Assembly: GCF_030816485.1 (NCBI RefSeq)
Contig: NZ_JAUSYC010000001.1
Span: 1,488,001-1,552,000 of the forward strand
DNA from: Arthrobacter sp. B1I2
Lineage (GTDB): Bacteria; Actinomycetota; Actinomycetes; Actinomycetales; Micrococcaceae
DNA: 64,000 nucleotides
Direction of reading: 5' to 3'
The position numbers and the translations under genes are program-made. Position 1 is the first letter of the stretch. Each line of letters starts with the position of its first letter. Under the pieces are notes generated by a model. That model worked only from the letters and a program-made list of their open reading frames with translations. It had not been told where the DNA came from and searched no databases. Shown one piece after another: positions 24,820-34,503 of the stretch.

Positions 24820-25685
24820 GCCAGCTCGCCTTTCAGGTTGCGGTGCGCGGCGTCCAGCCACAGTTCCAGGGCCCGCGGGTGGTGGAAAAGGGGGTCCAGT
24901 TCCAGCAGGTGGCGCACGACGGCGGCCCGGCCGGCTGCGAAGTCGGCGTCACCAATGTGCGCATAATCCTTCCGCACGGCCGCAACGTAGCGGGCGTACT
25001 CCTCCGGATCGCCGCCGAGAACCGAAAGGTCCGCGTCGCACAGGAGCGCGCCGTCGTCGTCCCCCGGTCCGGGCCGGTGGTCCGACGTAAGACGGACCAG
25101 CCGCGCCGTTTCCGCCACCTCCTCCTCCGGCAGGCCGGCTCCGGCGAGGCGATCCTCGGCAAGCCGGGCGGACTCCTCCTCGTCCTGGCCCGCCGTGCCG
25201 CGGTACACCGCGTCATGGAACCAGGCCGCCAGCAGCACGGTCCGTGGCGCCTCTTCCGGTTCGGTGAGCAGGTCCAGCGCCTCCAGGACGGAGAGCAGGT
25301 GCGTGCAGCCGTGGTAGTGGCGGTGCGGCTCGCTCCACCGGTCCAACAGGTCCAGGAACAGGGCGTCATGGCCGGGCATGATCGCCTCCCAGCGGGTCAG
25401 CAGGGGAACCTTCAGCGATTTGTTCCGCCGGCGGGCCGGGATCCGCAGCCCGCTGGCAATGAGTTTGCGGACCAGCACTCTGCCCTCCACGGACACCGCC
25501 CCGGCCGCCACAAGCTCGGCAAAGCGGCGTTCCGGGACGTCGTAATGGTCGCCGTCGAACGCCCGCTCCGGGATCCCCGCAGCGGCAGCGAACGCGTGCA
25601 GTTCATCCAGTGAAGCGTCGGAGACCAGATGCGAAAAGTGTGTCCCGTGTGCAGGCCACAGCGGCGGATCGATATAGATGGCCAT
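24816..25685 (-). CDS. DUF4031 plus HD-domain phosphohydrolase-like fusion
   Basis: A 289-residue two-domain protein. Residues 1-85 are DUF4031 (MAIYIDPPLWPAHGTHFSHLVSD start, RAFDGDHYDVPERR). Residues 100-289 are an HD-type domain with HYHGCTHLLSVLEAL, AAWFHDAVYRG (the H-D pair) and a later DADLSVLGG, which supplies the fourth metal ligand. HD proteins are usually metal-dependent nucleotide phosphohydrolases; the DUF4031 role is unknown. It is translationally coupled to the ComB-like gene. Confidence 0.82.
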   Translation of the reverse strand: MAIYIDPPLWPAHGTHFSHLVSDASLDELHAFAAAAGIPERAFDGDHYDVPERRFAELVAAGAVSVEGRVLVRKLIASGLRIPARRRNKSLKVPLLTRWEAIMPGHDALFLDLLDRWSEPHRHYHGCTHLLSVLEALDLLTEPEEAPRTVLLAAWFHDAVYRGTAGQDEEESARLAEDRLAGAGLPEEEVAETARLVRLTSDHRPGPGDDDGALLCDADLSVLGGDPEEYARYVAAVRKDYAHIGDADFAAGRAAVVRHLLELDPLFHHPRALELWLDAAHRNLKGELA

Positions 25686-25789
25686 GGGAGGAGTCTAGTG
25701 CCGCCCTTCGGCCGGAAGCCCGGCAGCCCCGGGAGGGCCACGGTCCTCGATTGCGTCTTGCCACACGGACCCAGACCGCATTTGCGGAC

Positions 25790-25795
25790 TAGAAT
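25790..25795 (+). promoter_or_regulatory. -10 element for a leaderless molybdate-operon transcript
   Basis: TAGAAT at 25790-25795 is 7 nt from the A of the ATG at 25802, so transcription would start at the start codon and give a leaderless mRNA, which is common in actinobacteria. CCGCA-TT-TGCGG just upstream (25777-25788) is a small palindrome that could bind the operon regulator. No clear -35 is visible. Confidence 0.55.
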
Positions 25796-25801
25796 CACCG
25801 C

Positions 25802-26212
25802 ATGGCCCTTATCCGCGTTTCTGAAGCCGCCCGGTTCCTGGGCGTAAGCGACGATACCGTCCGCCGCTGGACGGAGCACGGAACGCTCACCCCGCTCCGG
25901 GACGGCTCCGGCCGGCTTGCCGTCGACGGACTGGAACTGGCAGCGCATGCCCAGAAGCTGGCGCAGCTCCCCGACGACCCCAAAAGCGGCACCAGCTCGG
26001 CGCGGAACCGGTTCGTCGGCCTGGTCACCAACGTCATCACGGACAAGGTCATGGCCCAGGTGGAACTGCAGTGCGGGCCCTTCAGGGTGGTCTCGCTGAT
26101 GAGCAGCGAAGCCGTGCGCGAACTGGGCCTGGAATTGGGCTCCGTGGCCACCGCCGTCGTCAAGGCAACAACGGTCATCATCGAATCGCCCAAGGGCCGG
26201 GGCACCGCATGA
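25802..26212 (+). CDS. MerR-like HTH plus TOBE domain molybdate regulator
   Basis: A 136-residue protein with a helix-turn-helix at residues 1-30 (LIRVSEAARFLGVSDDTVRRW) and one molybdate-binding TOBE/Mop domain at about 68-132 (RNRFVGLVTNVITDKVMAQVEL...SVATAVVKATTVIIE). This small HTH-TOBE layout heads mod operons in actinobacteria and replaces the full ModE. It probably senses molybdate and tunes modABC. The downstream modA overlaps its stop (ATGA). Confidence 0.88.
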   Translation: MALIRVSEAARFLGVSDDTVRRWTEHGTLTPLRDGSGRLAVDGLELAAHAQKLAQLPDDPKSGTSSARNRFVGLVTNVITDKVMAQVELQCGPFRVVSLMSSEAVRELGLELGSVATAVVKATTVIIESPKGRGTA

Positions 26213-27063
26213 CCCAGGCATCCATCCGGTCCGGAGCGAGATTCCGGGCACGCATCGCTCCATTGGGTGTGCTGCCGGCCGCCGCGCTGCTGCTGGCCGT
26301 CCTTCCCGGCTGCGCCGCAGGTGGCTCGGCTCCGGGAACAGCGGCGGGTGAAGGTGGCACATCCAGTGGCACCATCACCGTTTTCGCGGCCGCCTCCCTC
26401 AAGGCCACCTTCACCGAGCTCGCCCGCACTTTCGAGGCGGAACACCCGGGCACCGCGGTCTCCCTGAGCTTCGCCGGGTCCTCGGACCTTGCTGGCCAGA
26501 TCAACCAGGGGGCGCCCGCGGACGTCTTCGCGTCGGCGGACGCGGGCACCATGAAGAAGCTGCAGGACGCGGGCCTCGCGGACGGCACGCCGAAAGACTT
26601 CGCCACCAATACCCTGGCCATCGCAGTACCGCCGGGCAACCCGGCCGGAATCGCCTCGCTGGCTGACCTGGCCAGGCCGGGTGTCAAACTGGTCACCTGT
26701 GCCAGGCAGGTCCCCTGTGGAAGTGCCACGGCCAAGGTGGCGGAAGCGGCCGGAGTGACGCTGGCCCCGATCAGTGAGGAAAACGCGGTCACAGACGTCC
26801 TGGGCAAGGTGACCTCCGGCGAGGCAGACGCCGGGCTGGTCTACGGCACGGACGTCAAGGCCGCCGGGACCAAGGTGGCGGGCATTCAGTTCCCGGAATC
26901 GGGGAGCGCGGTCAACAGCTACCCCATCACAGTGGTGGGCGGAGGGCGCAACAAGGCCACCGCGCAGGCTTTCCTGGACCTGGTAACCGGCCCGGAGGGC
27001 CAAGAGGTCCTGGCCGCTGCGGGATTCGGGCTGCCCGGGGCCGGTAACGGAGGCGGCAAATGA
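26209..27063 (+). CDS. modA: Molybdate ABC transporter substrate-binding lipoprotein
   Basis: A 284-residue periplasmic-type molybdate-binding protein tethered to the membrane. The signal peptide ends with LLLAVLPGC near residue 37, an acceptable lipobox. The family core is [21 protein letters not shown] and [26 protein letters not shown], with oxyanion-contact serines. It overlaps its regulator gene (ATGA). Its molybdate would feed the molybdopterin enzymes, including the FdhF-like formate dehydrogenase at 39.8 kb. Confidence 0.93.
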   Translation: MTQASIRSGARFRARIAPLGVLPAAALLLAVLPGCAAGGSAPGTAAGEGGTSSGTITVFAAASLKATFTELARTFEAEHPGTAVSLSFAGSSDLAGQINQGAPADVFASADAGTMKKLQDAGLADGTPKDFATNTLAIAVPPGNPAGIASLADLARPGVKLVTCARQVPCGSATAKVAEAAGVTLAPISEENAVTDVLGKVTSGEADAGLVYGTDVKAAGTKVAGIQFPESGSAVNSYPITVVGGGRNKATAQAFLDLVTGPEGQEVLAAAGFGLPGAGNGGGK

Positions 27064-27962
27064 CCCGGAAGCACGTGGGACAGCAGGCAGTACGGCCGCC
27101 CCTGGTGCCGCTCCGCTCCCCAAGCCCGGCGTACTCCGGCATCCCCGGCTGGGTCCGCGCCCTGGCAGTCCTGGCTGCCGTCGTCGTCATGCTTCCGCTG
27201 CTGGCGATGGTGCTGCGCGTGGACTGGGCGCAGTTCGTTCCACTGGTGACGTCGGAGTCGTCCCTGACGGCGCTGGGACTGAGCCTGCGGACCTCCGCGG
27301 CGAGCACCCTGCTGTGCGTTGTGCTGGGCGTCCCGCTGGCCCTGGTCCTTGCCCGGGACACTTTCCGCCTGCAGGGGCTGCTGCGCTCGCTGGTGCTCCT
27401 GCCGCTGGTACTTCCGCCGGTGGTGGGCGGGATCGCCCTGCTGTACACGTTTGGCCGGCAGGGGCTGCTGGGGCAGACACTGAATGTGCTCGGCCTGCAG
27501 ATCGCGTTCTCCACCACGGCGGTGGTCCTGGCGCAGACGTTCGTGGCGCTGCCCTTCCTGGTGGTGAGCCTTGAAGGTGCCCTGCGCACGTCAGGCTCCC
27601 GGTACGAGGCGGTGGCCGCCACCCTGGGCGCCCGGCCGGGCACGGTGTTCCGGCGCGTCACGCTGCCGCTCGTCCTGCCGGGACTGGCGTCGGGCGCTGT
27701 CCTCTCCTTCGCGCGGAGCCTGGGCGAGTTCGGCGCCACGCTGACCTTCGCGGGCAGCCTGCAGGGGGTGACGCGGACCCTGCCGCTGGAAATCTACCTG
27801 CAGCGCGAAACGGACCCGGATGCCGCCGTCGCCCTGTCCCTGGTGCTGGTAGCGGTGGCCGTCGCCGTAGTGGCACTGGCCTACGGCCGACCGGCCGCGG
27901 GCCGTTCCGGAGCAGGACAGCGGACGACGGCGCCCCCAGCGTCAGACGGTGGCCTCCGGTGA
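27060..27962 (+). CDS. modB: Molybdate ABC transporter permease
   Basis: A 300-residue permease with six helices, overlapping modA by 4 bp. The docking loop is [22 protein letters not shown], with the following [29 protein letters not shown] segment, the classic ModB ending. The N-terminus has about 35 soluble residues before [21 protein letters not shown]. It forms the homodimeric channel of the importer. Confidence 0.93.
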   Translation: MTRKHVGQQAVRPPLVPLRSPSPAYSGIPGWVRALAVLAAVVVMLPLLAMVLRVDWAQFVPLVTSESSLTALGLSLRTSAASTLLCVVLGVPLALVLARDTFRLQGLLRSLVLLPLVLPPVVGGIALLYTFGRQGLLGQTLNVLGLQIAFSTTAVVLAQTFVALPFLVVSLEGALRTSGSRYEAVAATLGARPGTVFRRVTLPLVLPGLASGAVLSFARSLGEFGATLTFAGSLQGVTRTLPLEIYLQRETDPDAAVALSLVLVAVAVAVVALAYGRPAAGRSGAGQRTTAPPASDGGLR

Positions 27963-29035
27963 CGCTGTCCTTCCAGGCAGTGGTGGCCGGGCGCGGTTTC
28001 GACGTGTCCCTGACGGTCCGGCCGGGTGAAACCGTTGCCGTCATGGGGCCCAACGGCGCCGGCAAATCCACCCTGCTGTCCAGCATCGCGGGCCTGCTGC
28101 GGCCGGACAGCGGCCGGGCCGAACTCAACGGCAGGACCCTCTTTGACCTCGACGGCGGAAAGCGTGCCTGGGCACCTCCGCACCACCGCGGCATTGCCCT
28201 GCTGGCCCAGGAACCCCTGCTCTTCCCCCATCTGAGCGCCGTGGACAATGTCTCCTTCGGGCCGCGCAGCGCCGGCGTTCCCAAGCGGGGCGCGCAGGAG
28301 CAGGCGCTGCGATGGCTGGCCGAAGTCGAAGCCGAAGACCTGGCCGGAAGGCGTCCAGCCCAACTCTCCGGCGGCCAGGCCCAGCGGGTGGCCGTGGCCC
28401 GTGCGCTCGCGGCCGATCCGGCGCTCCTCCTGCTCGACGAGCCGCTGGAAGCCCTGGATATCCACTCCGCCCCGCTGCTCCGCCGCCTGTTCAAGCGCGT
28501 CCTTGCAGGCCGCCAGGCCATCATCGTCACCCACGACGTGCTGGACGCATGGATGCTGGCGGACAGGGTGGTCATCCTGGAAAACGGCCGGATAGCGGAG
28601 GAAGGCCCCACCCGGGCGGTGCTGGAACGTCCCAGGAGCTCATTCGCCGCCGGGCTGGCAGGGCTGAACTTCATTCCGGGCACCCTTGACGGCGCGGGGG
28701 TGTGGACCAGCGGGGGACTCAGAATCGCCGGACACGACGATGAGCCGGACCTTTCCGAAGAACCGCGCCCGCCGGCGAAACGGGGCAGTCCCGGCGTCGC
28801 GGTGTTCCCGCCGTCGGCCGTTTCCGTTTTCCTCAATGACGCACACGGGAGCCCCCGGAATTCGTTCGCCGTCACCATCACGGACCTCGAGCCGCACGGC
28901 GACCAGGTCCGCGTCCGCGCCGGCAGCCTGGCCGCGGACATTACCCCTGCTGCCTCCGCTGACCTGGGCCTTGTTCCAGGCATGGCGGTGCACTTCGTGG
29001 TGAAAGCGGCTTCTGTGACGGTCTACGCGGCCTGA
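27959..29035 (+). CDS. modC: Molybdate ABC transporter ATPase
   Basis: A 358-residue ATPase starting at a GTG at 27959 overlapping the modB stop (GTGA). Walker A is GPNGAGKST, the ABC signature is [16 protein letters not shown], Walker B is [12 protein letters not shown] and the switch His is in THDVLDAW. The C-terminal about 60 residues are a TOBE/Mop molybdate-binding domain ([19 protein letters not shown]), which in ModC proteins mediates trans-inhibition. It completes the mod operon. Confidence 0.93.
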   Translation: MTLSFQAVVAGRGFDVSLTVRPGETVAVMGPNGAGKSTLLSSIAGLLRPDSGRAELNGRTLFDLDGGKRAWAPPHHRGIALLAQEPLLFPHLSAVDNVSFGPRSAGVPKRGAQEQALRWLAEVEAEDLAGRRPAQLSGGQAQRVAVARALAADPALLLLDEPLEALDIHSAPLLRRLFKRVLAGRQAIIVTHDVLDAWMLADRVVILENGRIAEEGPTRAVLERPRSSFAAGLAGLNFIPGTLDGAGVWTSGGLRIAGHDDEPDLSEEPRPPAKRGSPGVAVFPPSAVSVFLNDAHGSPRNSFAVTITDLEPHGDQVRVRAGSLAADITPAASADLGLVPGMAVHFVVKAASVTVYAA

Positions 29036-29095
29036 TGCGGCGACCCGAGGCAGCAGGCCGGGCCGGCAGCCCAAGGGTTAGCCGTGTATAACGGC

Positions 29096-29431
29096 CTACA
29101 TCCCCGGCATGTCCTGGGATTCGTAAACCTGGATGCTGGCGCCAGGCATCATGAGGTGCGGGTGCCCGTCCAGCAGGGCCTCGGCTCCGGCGAGGTCATC
29201 GGCCTGGAGGATCGTGTAGCCGGCCACCCCGGTAGTGGTCTCTGACGCGCCGGATGCCGTGATGTCCTTCCCGGTCCCCAGCGGGGTCCCCAGATCCACA
29301 ATGCCTTCCCCGGCCCGCTCGGCCCATGTCATCCAGGCCTTCATGCCTTCCTGGGCGGCCTCCGGCGAACTTTGGGTCATTTGAGCCTGGGCCGACTGAG
29401 CTGCGATGTAGAGAACAACAAACTTCTTCAT
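29096..29431 (-). CDS. YciI-family protein
   Basis: A 111-residue ferredoxin-like protein starting at the internal Met (MKKFVVLYIAAQSAQAQM). Pieces of the YciI-type fold are MKAWMTWAERAGEGIVDLGTPLG and YTILQADDLAGAEALLDGHPHLMMPGASIQV-type segments. The family is of unknown function, sometimes regulatory or peroxidase-like. It is convergent with modC. Confidence 0.75.
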   Translation of the reverse strand: MKKFVVLYIAAQSAQAQMTQSSPEAAQEGMKAWMTWAERAGEGIVDLGTPLGTGKDITASGASETTTGVAGYTILQADDLAGAEALLDGHPHLMMPGASIQVYESQDMPGM

Positions 29432-29618
29432 TGCCTGTCCCGTCTCACGTGTGCCGGCGGCATTGTGCGCTCCGGTCACTAGCCGATCCTAGGGCGACGG
29501 GCGCTGAAGGGGAACCGGAATTACTGCAGGTTCATTAGGGTCAGTCGCCTCTGTCGGTCGCTTTACCGAGGTGTTTCGCTCTTAGGTAAACAAGCATTGG
29601 AAGTGCTGCCAAACCAAA

Positions 29619-29639
29619 GTTGAGCGTAGTACACTCAAC
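29619..29639 (+). promoter_or_regulatory. HAIR-like HspR operator before clpB
   Basis: GTTGAGC-N7-ACTCAAC (29619-29625 and 29633-29639) closely resembles the HspR inverted repeat CTTGAGT-N7-ACTCAAG that controls clpB and dnaK in actinobacteria. It lies 35 nt before the clpB start. The spacing of exactly 7 nt supports the call; hspR itself is not in the window. The rest of 29432-29674 shows nothing else that I can support. Confidence 0.75.
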
Positions 29640-29674
29640 TTCAAGATTGGAACAATTCCCGAAAGGAGCTCTCT

Positions 29675-32318
29675 TTGGACGTCAAATTCACCACCAAGAG
29701 CCAGGAGGCTCTTTCCGCCGCGGCAATGAACGCCTCGACGGCCGGTAATCCCCAAGTGGAACCGGCCCACCTCCTCAAGGCGCTGATGGACCAGCGGGAG
29801 GGCGTCGCCGTCGCGCTGCTCCGCGCCACCGGTGCCGATCCCGATGCCGTCAGCGTCCAGGCCAGCAGCGCCATCAAGGCCCTGCCTGCAACGTCCGGCG
29901 GCTCCAGCCAGCAGGCGCAGCTGTCCCGGCCCGCCCTCCAGGCCATCCAGCATGCCAAGGAGGAGGCTGACCGCCTGGGCGACAGCTTTGTCTCCACCGA
30001 GGTTCTCCTGGTGGGCCTGTCCGCGGGCAACGATGCCGCTGCCCGCCTGCTGCGCGATGCCGGCGCCTCCCGGGAAGCGCTCCTCGCTGCCCTTCCCGGC
30101 GTCCGCGGTGACCGCAAGGTGGACAGCCCGGACCCCGAAAACACCTTCCAGGCGCTCGAGAAGTACGGCACGGACCTTACTGCCATGGCGCGGGCCGGCA
30201 AACTGGACCCCGTTATCGGCCGGGACTCCGAAATCCGGCGCGTGGTCCAGGTGCTGTCCCGGCGCACCAAGAACAACCCGGTGCTCATCGGCGAGCCGGG
30301 CGTGGGCAAGACGGCCGTGGTGGAAGGCCTTGCCCAGCGGATGGTGGCGGGCGACGTCCCCGAAAGCCTGCGCGGCAAGACGCTGATCTCCCTGGACCTC
30401 GGCTCCATGGTGGCCGGCGCCAAGTACCGCGGCGAATTCGAGGAGCGGCTGAAGGCGGTCCTCGAGGAAATCAAAGGTTCCGAGGGCCAGGTCGTCACGT
30501 TCATCGATGAGATCCACACCGTGGTGGGGGCCGGCGCCACCGGCGACTCCTCCATGGACGCCGGCAATATGCTCAAGCCCATGCTGGCCCGCGGTGAACT
30601 GCGGCTGATCGGTGCCACCACGCTGGACGAGTACCGCGAAAACATCGAGAAGGACGCAGCCCTGGAACGCCGCTTCCAGCAGGTCTACGTGGGTGAACCC
30701 AGCGTGGAGGACACCATCGGCATCCTCCGCGGCCTCAAGGAGCGCTACGAGGCGCACCACAAGGTGTCCATCGCCGACTCCGCCCTGGTGGCGGCCGCCA
30801 CGCTGTCCAACCGCTACATTTCGGGCCGCCAGCTGCCGGACAAGGCAATCGACCTGGTGGATGAGGCCGCGTCCCGGCTGCGCATGGAGATCGACTCAGC
30901 TCCGGAGGAGATTGACCAGCTGCGGCGGCAAGTGGACCGGCTCACCATGGAAGAGCTCGCCCTGGAGGGCGAAACCGATGCGGCCTCCGGTGGAGCGGCT
31001 GGCCGCGCTCCGGGCCGACAAGGCGGACAAGGAAGAGGAGCTCTCCGCGCTGAACGCCCGCTGGGAAGCTGAGAAGGCCGGCCTTAACCGGGTGGGTGAC
31101 CTGAAGGCGAAGCTGGATGAGCTGCGCTCTGCCGCCGACAAAGCACAGCGTGAGGGTGACCTGGAGGCTGCCTCCCGGATCCTGTATGGGGAAATCCCCG
31201 CGCTTGAGCGCGAGCTGAACGCCGCTGCCGAGGCGGAGGCCGCCGTCACGGACAAGTCCGCCCAGATGGTGGCGGAGGAAGTGACAGCGGAGGACATCGC
31301 CGAGGTCATCTCCGCGTGGACGGGCATCCCGGCCGGACGCATGCTGCAGGGCGAAAGCCAGAAGCTGCTGCACATGGAGGAGGAACTGGGCCGGCGCCTG
31401 ATCGGTCAGGCCAAGGCCGTGACCGCAGTGTCCGACGCCGTCCGGCGTGCGCGGGCAGGTATCAGTGATCCCAACCGGCCCACCGGGTCCTTCCTGTTCC
31501 TGGGCCCCACCGGCGTTGGTAAAACGGAGCTGGCCAAGGCCCTGGCGGACTTCCTGTTCGACGACGACCGCGCCATGGTGCGCATCGACATGTCCGAGTA
31601 CGGCGAGAAGCACAGTGTCGCCCGGCTGGTCGGGGCGCCTCCGGGATACGTGGGCTACGAGGAGGGCGGGCAGCTGACCGAGGCCGTCCGCCGTCGTCCA
31701 TACTCCGTGGTGCTGCTGGACGAGGTGGAGAAAGCGCACCCCGAGGTGTTCGACATCCTCCTGCAGGTGCTCGACGACGGCCGCCTCACCGATGGCCAGG
31801 GCCGTACCGTGGACTTCCGCAATGTGATCCTGGTGCTGACCTCCAACCTGGGCAGCCAGTTCCTGGTGGACCAGTCCCTGGATGCCGAGGCCAAGCGCAA
31901 CGCCGTCATGGCCACCGTGAACGCGTCCTTCAAGCCGGAGTTCCTCAATAGGCTCGATGAAGTGGTGCTGTTCGACGCCCTCACGGTGGAGGAACTGTCC
32001 CACATCGTCGAGCTCCATGTGGCCGAACTGGGGCGGCGGCTGCACGAACGGCGGCTCACCCTGGAAGTCACCGATGGCGCCAAGGCGTGGCTTGCGCTGT
32101 CCGGCTACGATCCCGCATACGGTGCGCGGCCGCTGCGCCGGCTGGTGCAGCGGGAGATCGGCGACCGGCTGGCCAAGGGCATCCTGGCCGGCGAGATCAG
32201 CGACGGCGACACCGTCCTGGTTGACACTGCGCCGGACTTCGGCGAGCTTGCCGCGGGGAACGTGGACGCCTTGACCGGCGCGCCCAGTTCCGGGCTCTCC
32301 GTCAGGCGGAAGGACTAG
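29675..32318 (+). pseudogene. clpB: ClpB disaggregase, single-base frameshift in the middle domain
   Basis: ClpB is the hexameric AAA+ disaggregase working with DnaK. It starts at a TTG at 29675 ([14 protein letters not shown]) behind AAGGAG. The N-domain, first AAA module ([28 protein letters not shown]) and part of the coiled middle domain are in one frame up to 31072. The rest of the middle domain, the second AAA module (GPTGVGKTELAKAL) and the C-terminus ending VRRKD are in another frame to 32318. Deleting one G at 30989-30990 gives ...[14 protein letters not shown]... and an 880-residue ClpB, as expected for the family. The gene is therefore intact except for this one-base insertion at about codon 438. 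It may be real or an assembly error. Confidence 0.93.
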
Positions 32319-32361
32319 CCTGGCGGTATAGGCGGCGGTGTGCTGTCCTGGCGGTTGACTG

Positions 32362-33042
32362 TCAGGGCAGCACGCTTGCGGTAATGACATTGCCGGCGTC
32401 GGCCGTGACGTAGCAATCCACCCTGCGGTCACCGGATTCCCAACTGGTGCTGCTGGGGAAACTCCGCTGGTAATTGAGCTGGAACTGCTTTGCTGCCGGA
32501 CCCAGTTTCGCCGCCTGGCAGGCCTCCAGCGCCTTGGCCTTGAGCGGCTCCACTCCCGGGTAGCCAGTGCTGTCCGCGTACCGGAAGGTAGCCACAAGCT
32601 GCGCCGAATGGCCCGTGTCGCACGGCACCACCGTGGTCGTCAGTGCCTGGGGATCAAAATCCTTGAAGCAGTCACCAATCGCGTATGCGGCGGGTGCAAC
32701 CCCTTCCCGGGGGAGGGGCTGGGGCGTGGCCGGCGGGGTAACGGCGGTCTGCAGCACGCCCGCAGCGTCACCCTTCGCCGCATCGTTGCCCGGGGCGGAG
32801 TTCAGCCACACGGCAAGCCATACCAGTGAGCCCGCAACGGCCAGGATGACGACGACGAGGAACGCCTTCCAGAAGGCCGGTCTCCTGTTGACGCGCTTTT
32901 CCGGGGCGGGATCCTGGCGCGGCTGGGACCAGGTGACGGATTCCGGAGCGGGGGCTGGACCCGCCGCCCGGTTTTGGATCTTCGGCAGGCTTCCGGTTCG
33001 CGGCGGCGAGGCGGGTTTGGGCGGGATGTCCTGGTGGTTCAC
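32362..33042 (-). CDS. Membrane-anchored septum-formation-like protein
   Basis: A 226-residue protein starting at a GTG at 33042 with AGGAGG 10 nt upstream. Layout: a Pro-rich cytoplasmic tail (1-65), one transmembrane helix at about 68-93 (AFLVVVILAVAGSLVWLAVWL), a Pro/Thr linker, and an extracellular domain with four cysteines (GDCFKDF, VVPCDTGHSAQLVATF, LEACQAAK, VDCYVTAD). The GDC-x-VPC-x2-GH-AQ pattern matches the Septum_form domain of actinobacteria. The role in cell division is inferred by family only. Upstream, 33043-33315 (273 bp) holds promoters that I cannot resolve. Confidence 0.75.
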   Translation of the reverse strand: MNHQDIPPKPASPPRTGSLPKIQNRAAGPAPAPESVTWSQPRQDPAPEKRVNRRPAFWKAFLVVVILAVAGSLVWLAVWLNSAPGNDAAKGDAAGVLQTAVTPPATPQPLPREGVAPAAYAIGDCFKDFDPQALTTTVVPCDTGHSAQLVATFRYADSTGYPGVEPLKAKALEACQAAKLGPAAKQFQLNYQRSFPSSTSWESGDRRVDCYVTADAGNVITASVLP

Positions 33043-33315
33043 GGGTGCGCATCCTCCTGGGTTTTTGGTTCCGCGGCTCGCCAAAGATCAGACAAAATCG
33101 GCAGTTCCTAAGTGACTCTACCGAAGAAAAATGCCGGAATCCTGCGGCAGGAGGTGCGTCATGGTACCCCACCCGCCCGTCCGGGCCCGGAGGCGGCGAG
33201 CGGGGCCAGCCGAAAGCATGTAATCTAGGTGTACGACAAATTGACCAAACATTCCGGGGCCTCACCGATCGCCAAGGTGACCACCTCCGGTCCAAGTACA
33301 AAAGGGGGTCACGCC

Positions 33316-33549
33316 ATGGGGCGCGGCCGTCAAAAGGCAAAAGCTACCAAGCAGGCTCGGGACATCAAGTACTACTCCCCGAACACTGACTACTCGGCAC
33401 TTCAGCGTGAGCTGACGGGTCCAGGCAGTCGTTCAACGAGCCGTTACTCGAATGAGCCGGTTGAACCGGACTATTCGGCTTATGTGGATAAGTACGCGGA
33501 TGATTTGGATGACGATGACGACGAGGTAAACAACCGTCGCATCGGCTAG
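33316..33549 (+). CDS. DUF3073 protein
   Basis: A 77-residue actinobacteria-specific protein. The start MGRGRQKAKATKQARDIKYYSP is the family hallmark, and the ATG at 33316 follows AAAGGGGG. The basic N-terminus and strongly acidic C-terminus (DDLDDDDDEV) suggest RNA or ribosome contacts, but its function is not known. It is commonly found near purM/purF, as here. Confidence 0.92.
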   Translation: MGRGRQKAKATKQARDIKYYSPNTDYSALQRELTGPGSRSTSRYSNEPVEPDYSAYVDKYADDLDDDDDEVNNRRIG

Positions 33550-33666
33550 TCGTGATACCCGGACAGGGTGACCGCCTACAGCACGCAGCCCGCTGCCATA
33601 CCGGATTCCCGGTGCGGCAACGGGCTTTCCGTGTTGTTTGCAGCGTGGCGTTGGTAACCTGACCGC

Positions 33667-34455
33667 ATGACTGTTCGGAACACATACGCCAGCGGCGAGC
33701 CCTGCTGGGCTGATCTCCAGACCCCTGATGTCGCCGCCGCCAAGGACTTCTATGGACGGCTCTTCGGCTGGACCTACCAGGACTTTCCCACCCCGGACGG
33801 TCGCAGCTACGCGCAGGCCTCTGTCCGCGGGCAGTTGGTGGCCACCATCGCACCGCAAAACCACTTGCAGCTGAAGGCCGGCACCGCCGCGAAGTGGAAC
33901 GTCTATTTTGCGGCCGTTAACGCCGCGGACCTGCTCCAGGAAGCCGGCCACGCCGGGGGTACGGCCCAGTTCGGGCCGGAGAAAGTGGGGGACACCGGGG
34001 TGCTGGGTTTCATTGCCCCTCCGGGCGGAGGAACCACCGGGATCTGGGAAGCGGGAACCCACTACGGAAGCGGGCTCTTCGACGAGCCGGGCGCGCTGGC
34101 CTGGGCGGAACTCTTCACGCCCCAGCCGCAGGCCGCCGTCGGCTTCTTCCAGCAGCTTTTCGGCCATGAGGTCACCGAGTACCCCCAGGACGACGGCGGC
34201 AGCTACAGCACGCTGCTCATTGACGGCAGTGAGGTGGCCGGCGTCGTTCCAGCCGGCCAAGGCGAGGAAGCGGACTGGGAGATCTACTTTGGCGTGGCAG
34301 ATGTTGCCCTGGCGGCGGCGGCCGCCCAGGCAGCAGGCGGGGAAGTTCTGGTGGAGCCCGATGAGCACCAGGCTGACGGCTCCCTGGCCACCATCAAGGA
34401 CCCGCAGGGCGGAGTGCTCAACCTCATCCAGGTGCAGGGGGATTCGGGCACTTAA
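33667..34455 (+). CDS. VOC-family protein with two domains
   Basis: A 262-residue protein with two tandem VOC modules: EPCWADLQTPDVAAAKDFYGRLFGW at residue 12 and LAWAELFTPQPQAAVGFFQQLFG at about residue 145. The C-terminus ends TIKDPQGGVLNLIQV. It resembles mycobacterial Cfp30B-type glyoxalase-like proteins with no known substrate. It precedes the purM/purF pair, converging on purM. Confidence 0.85.
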   Translation: MTVRNTYASGEPCWADLQTPDVAAAKDFYGRLFGWTYQDFPTPDGRSYAQASVRGQLVATIAPQNHLQLKAGTAAKWNVYFAAVNAADLLQEAGHAGGTAQFGPEKVGDTGVLGFIAPPGGGTTGIWEAGTHYGSGLFDEPGALAWAELFTPQPQAAVGFFQQLFGHEVTEYPQDDGGSYSTLLIDGSEVAGVVPAGQGEEADWEIYFGVADVALAAAAAQAAGGEVLVEPDEHQADGSLATIKDPQGGVLNLIQVQGDSGT

Positions 34456-34463
34456 AGGACACC

Positions 34464-34493
34464 GAGCGCCCCCCACAGCGGTGGGGAGCACTC
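34464..34493. terminator. Hairpin between VOC gene and purM
   Basis: GAGCGCCCCCCAC at 34464-34476 pairs with GTGGGGAGCACTC at 34481-34493 around AGCG, with one or two mismatches. It lies between the convergent stops at 34455 and 34504. There is no long T-run, so it is a probable but unproven bidirectional terminator. Confidence 0.5.
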
Positions 34494-34503
34494 GATGGAG
34501 GCT

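Noticed and set aside
30942..32597. 551-codon minus-strand frame opposite the second half of clpB
   Set aside because: Mirror of the ClpB second AAA module; no sign of a real protein.
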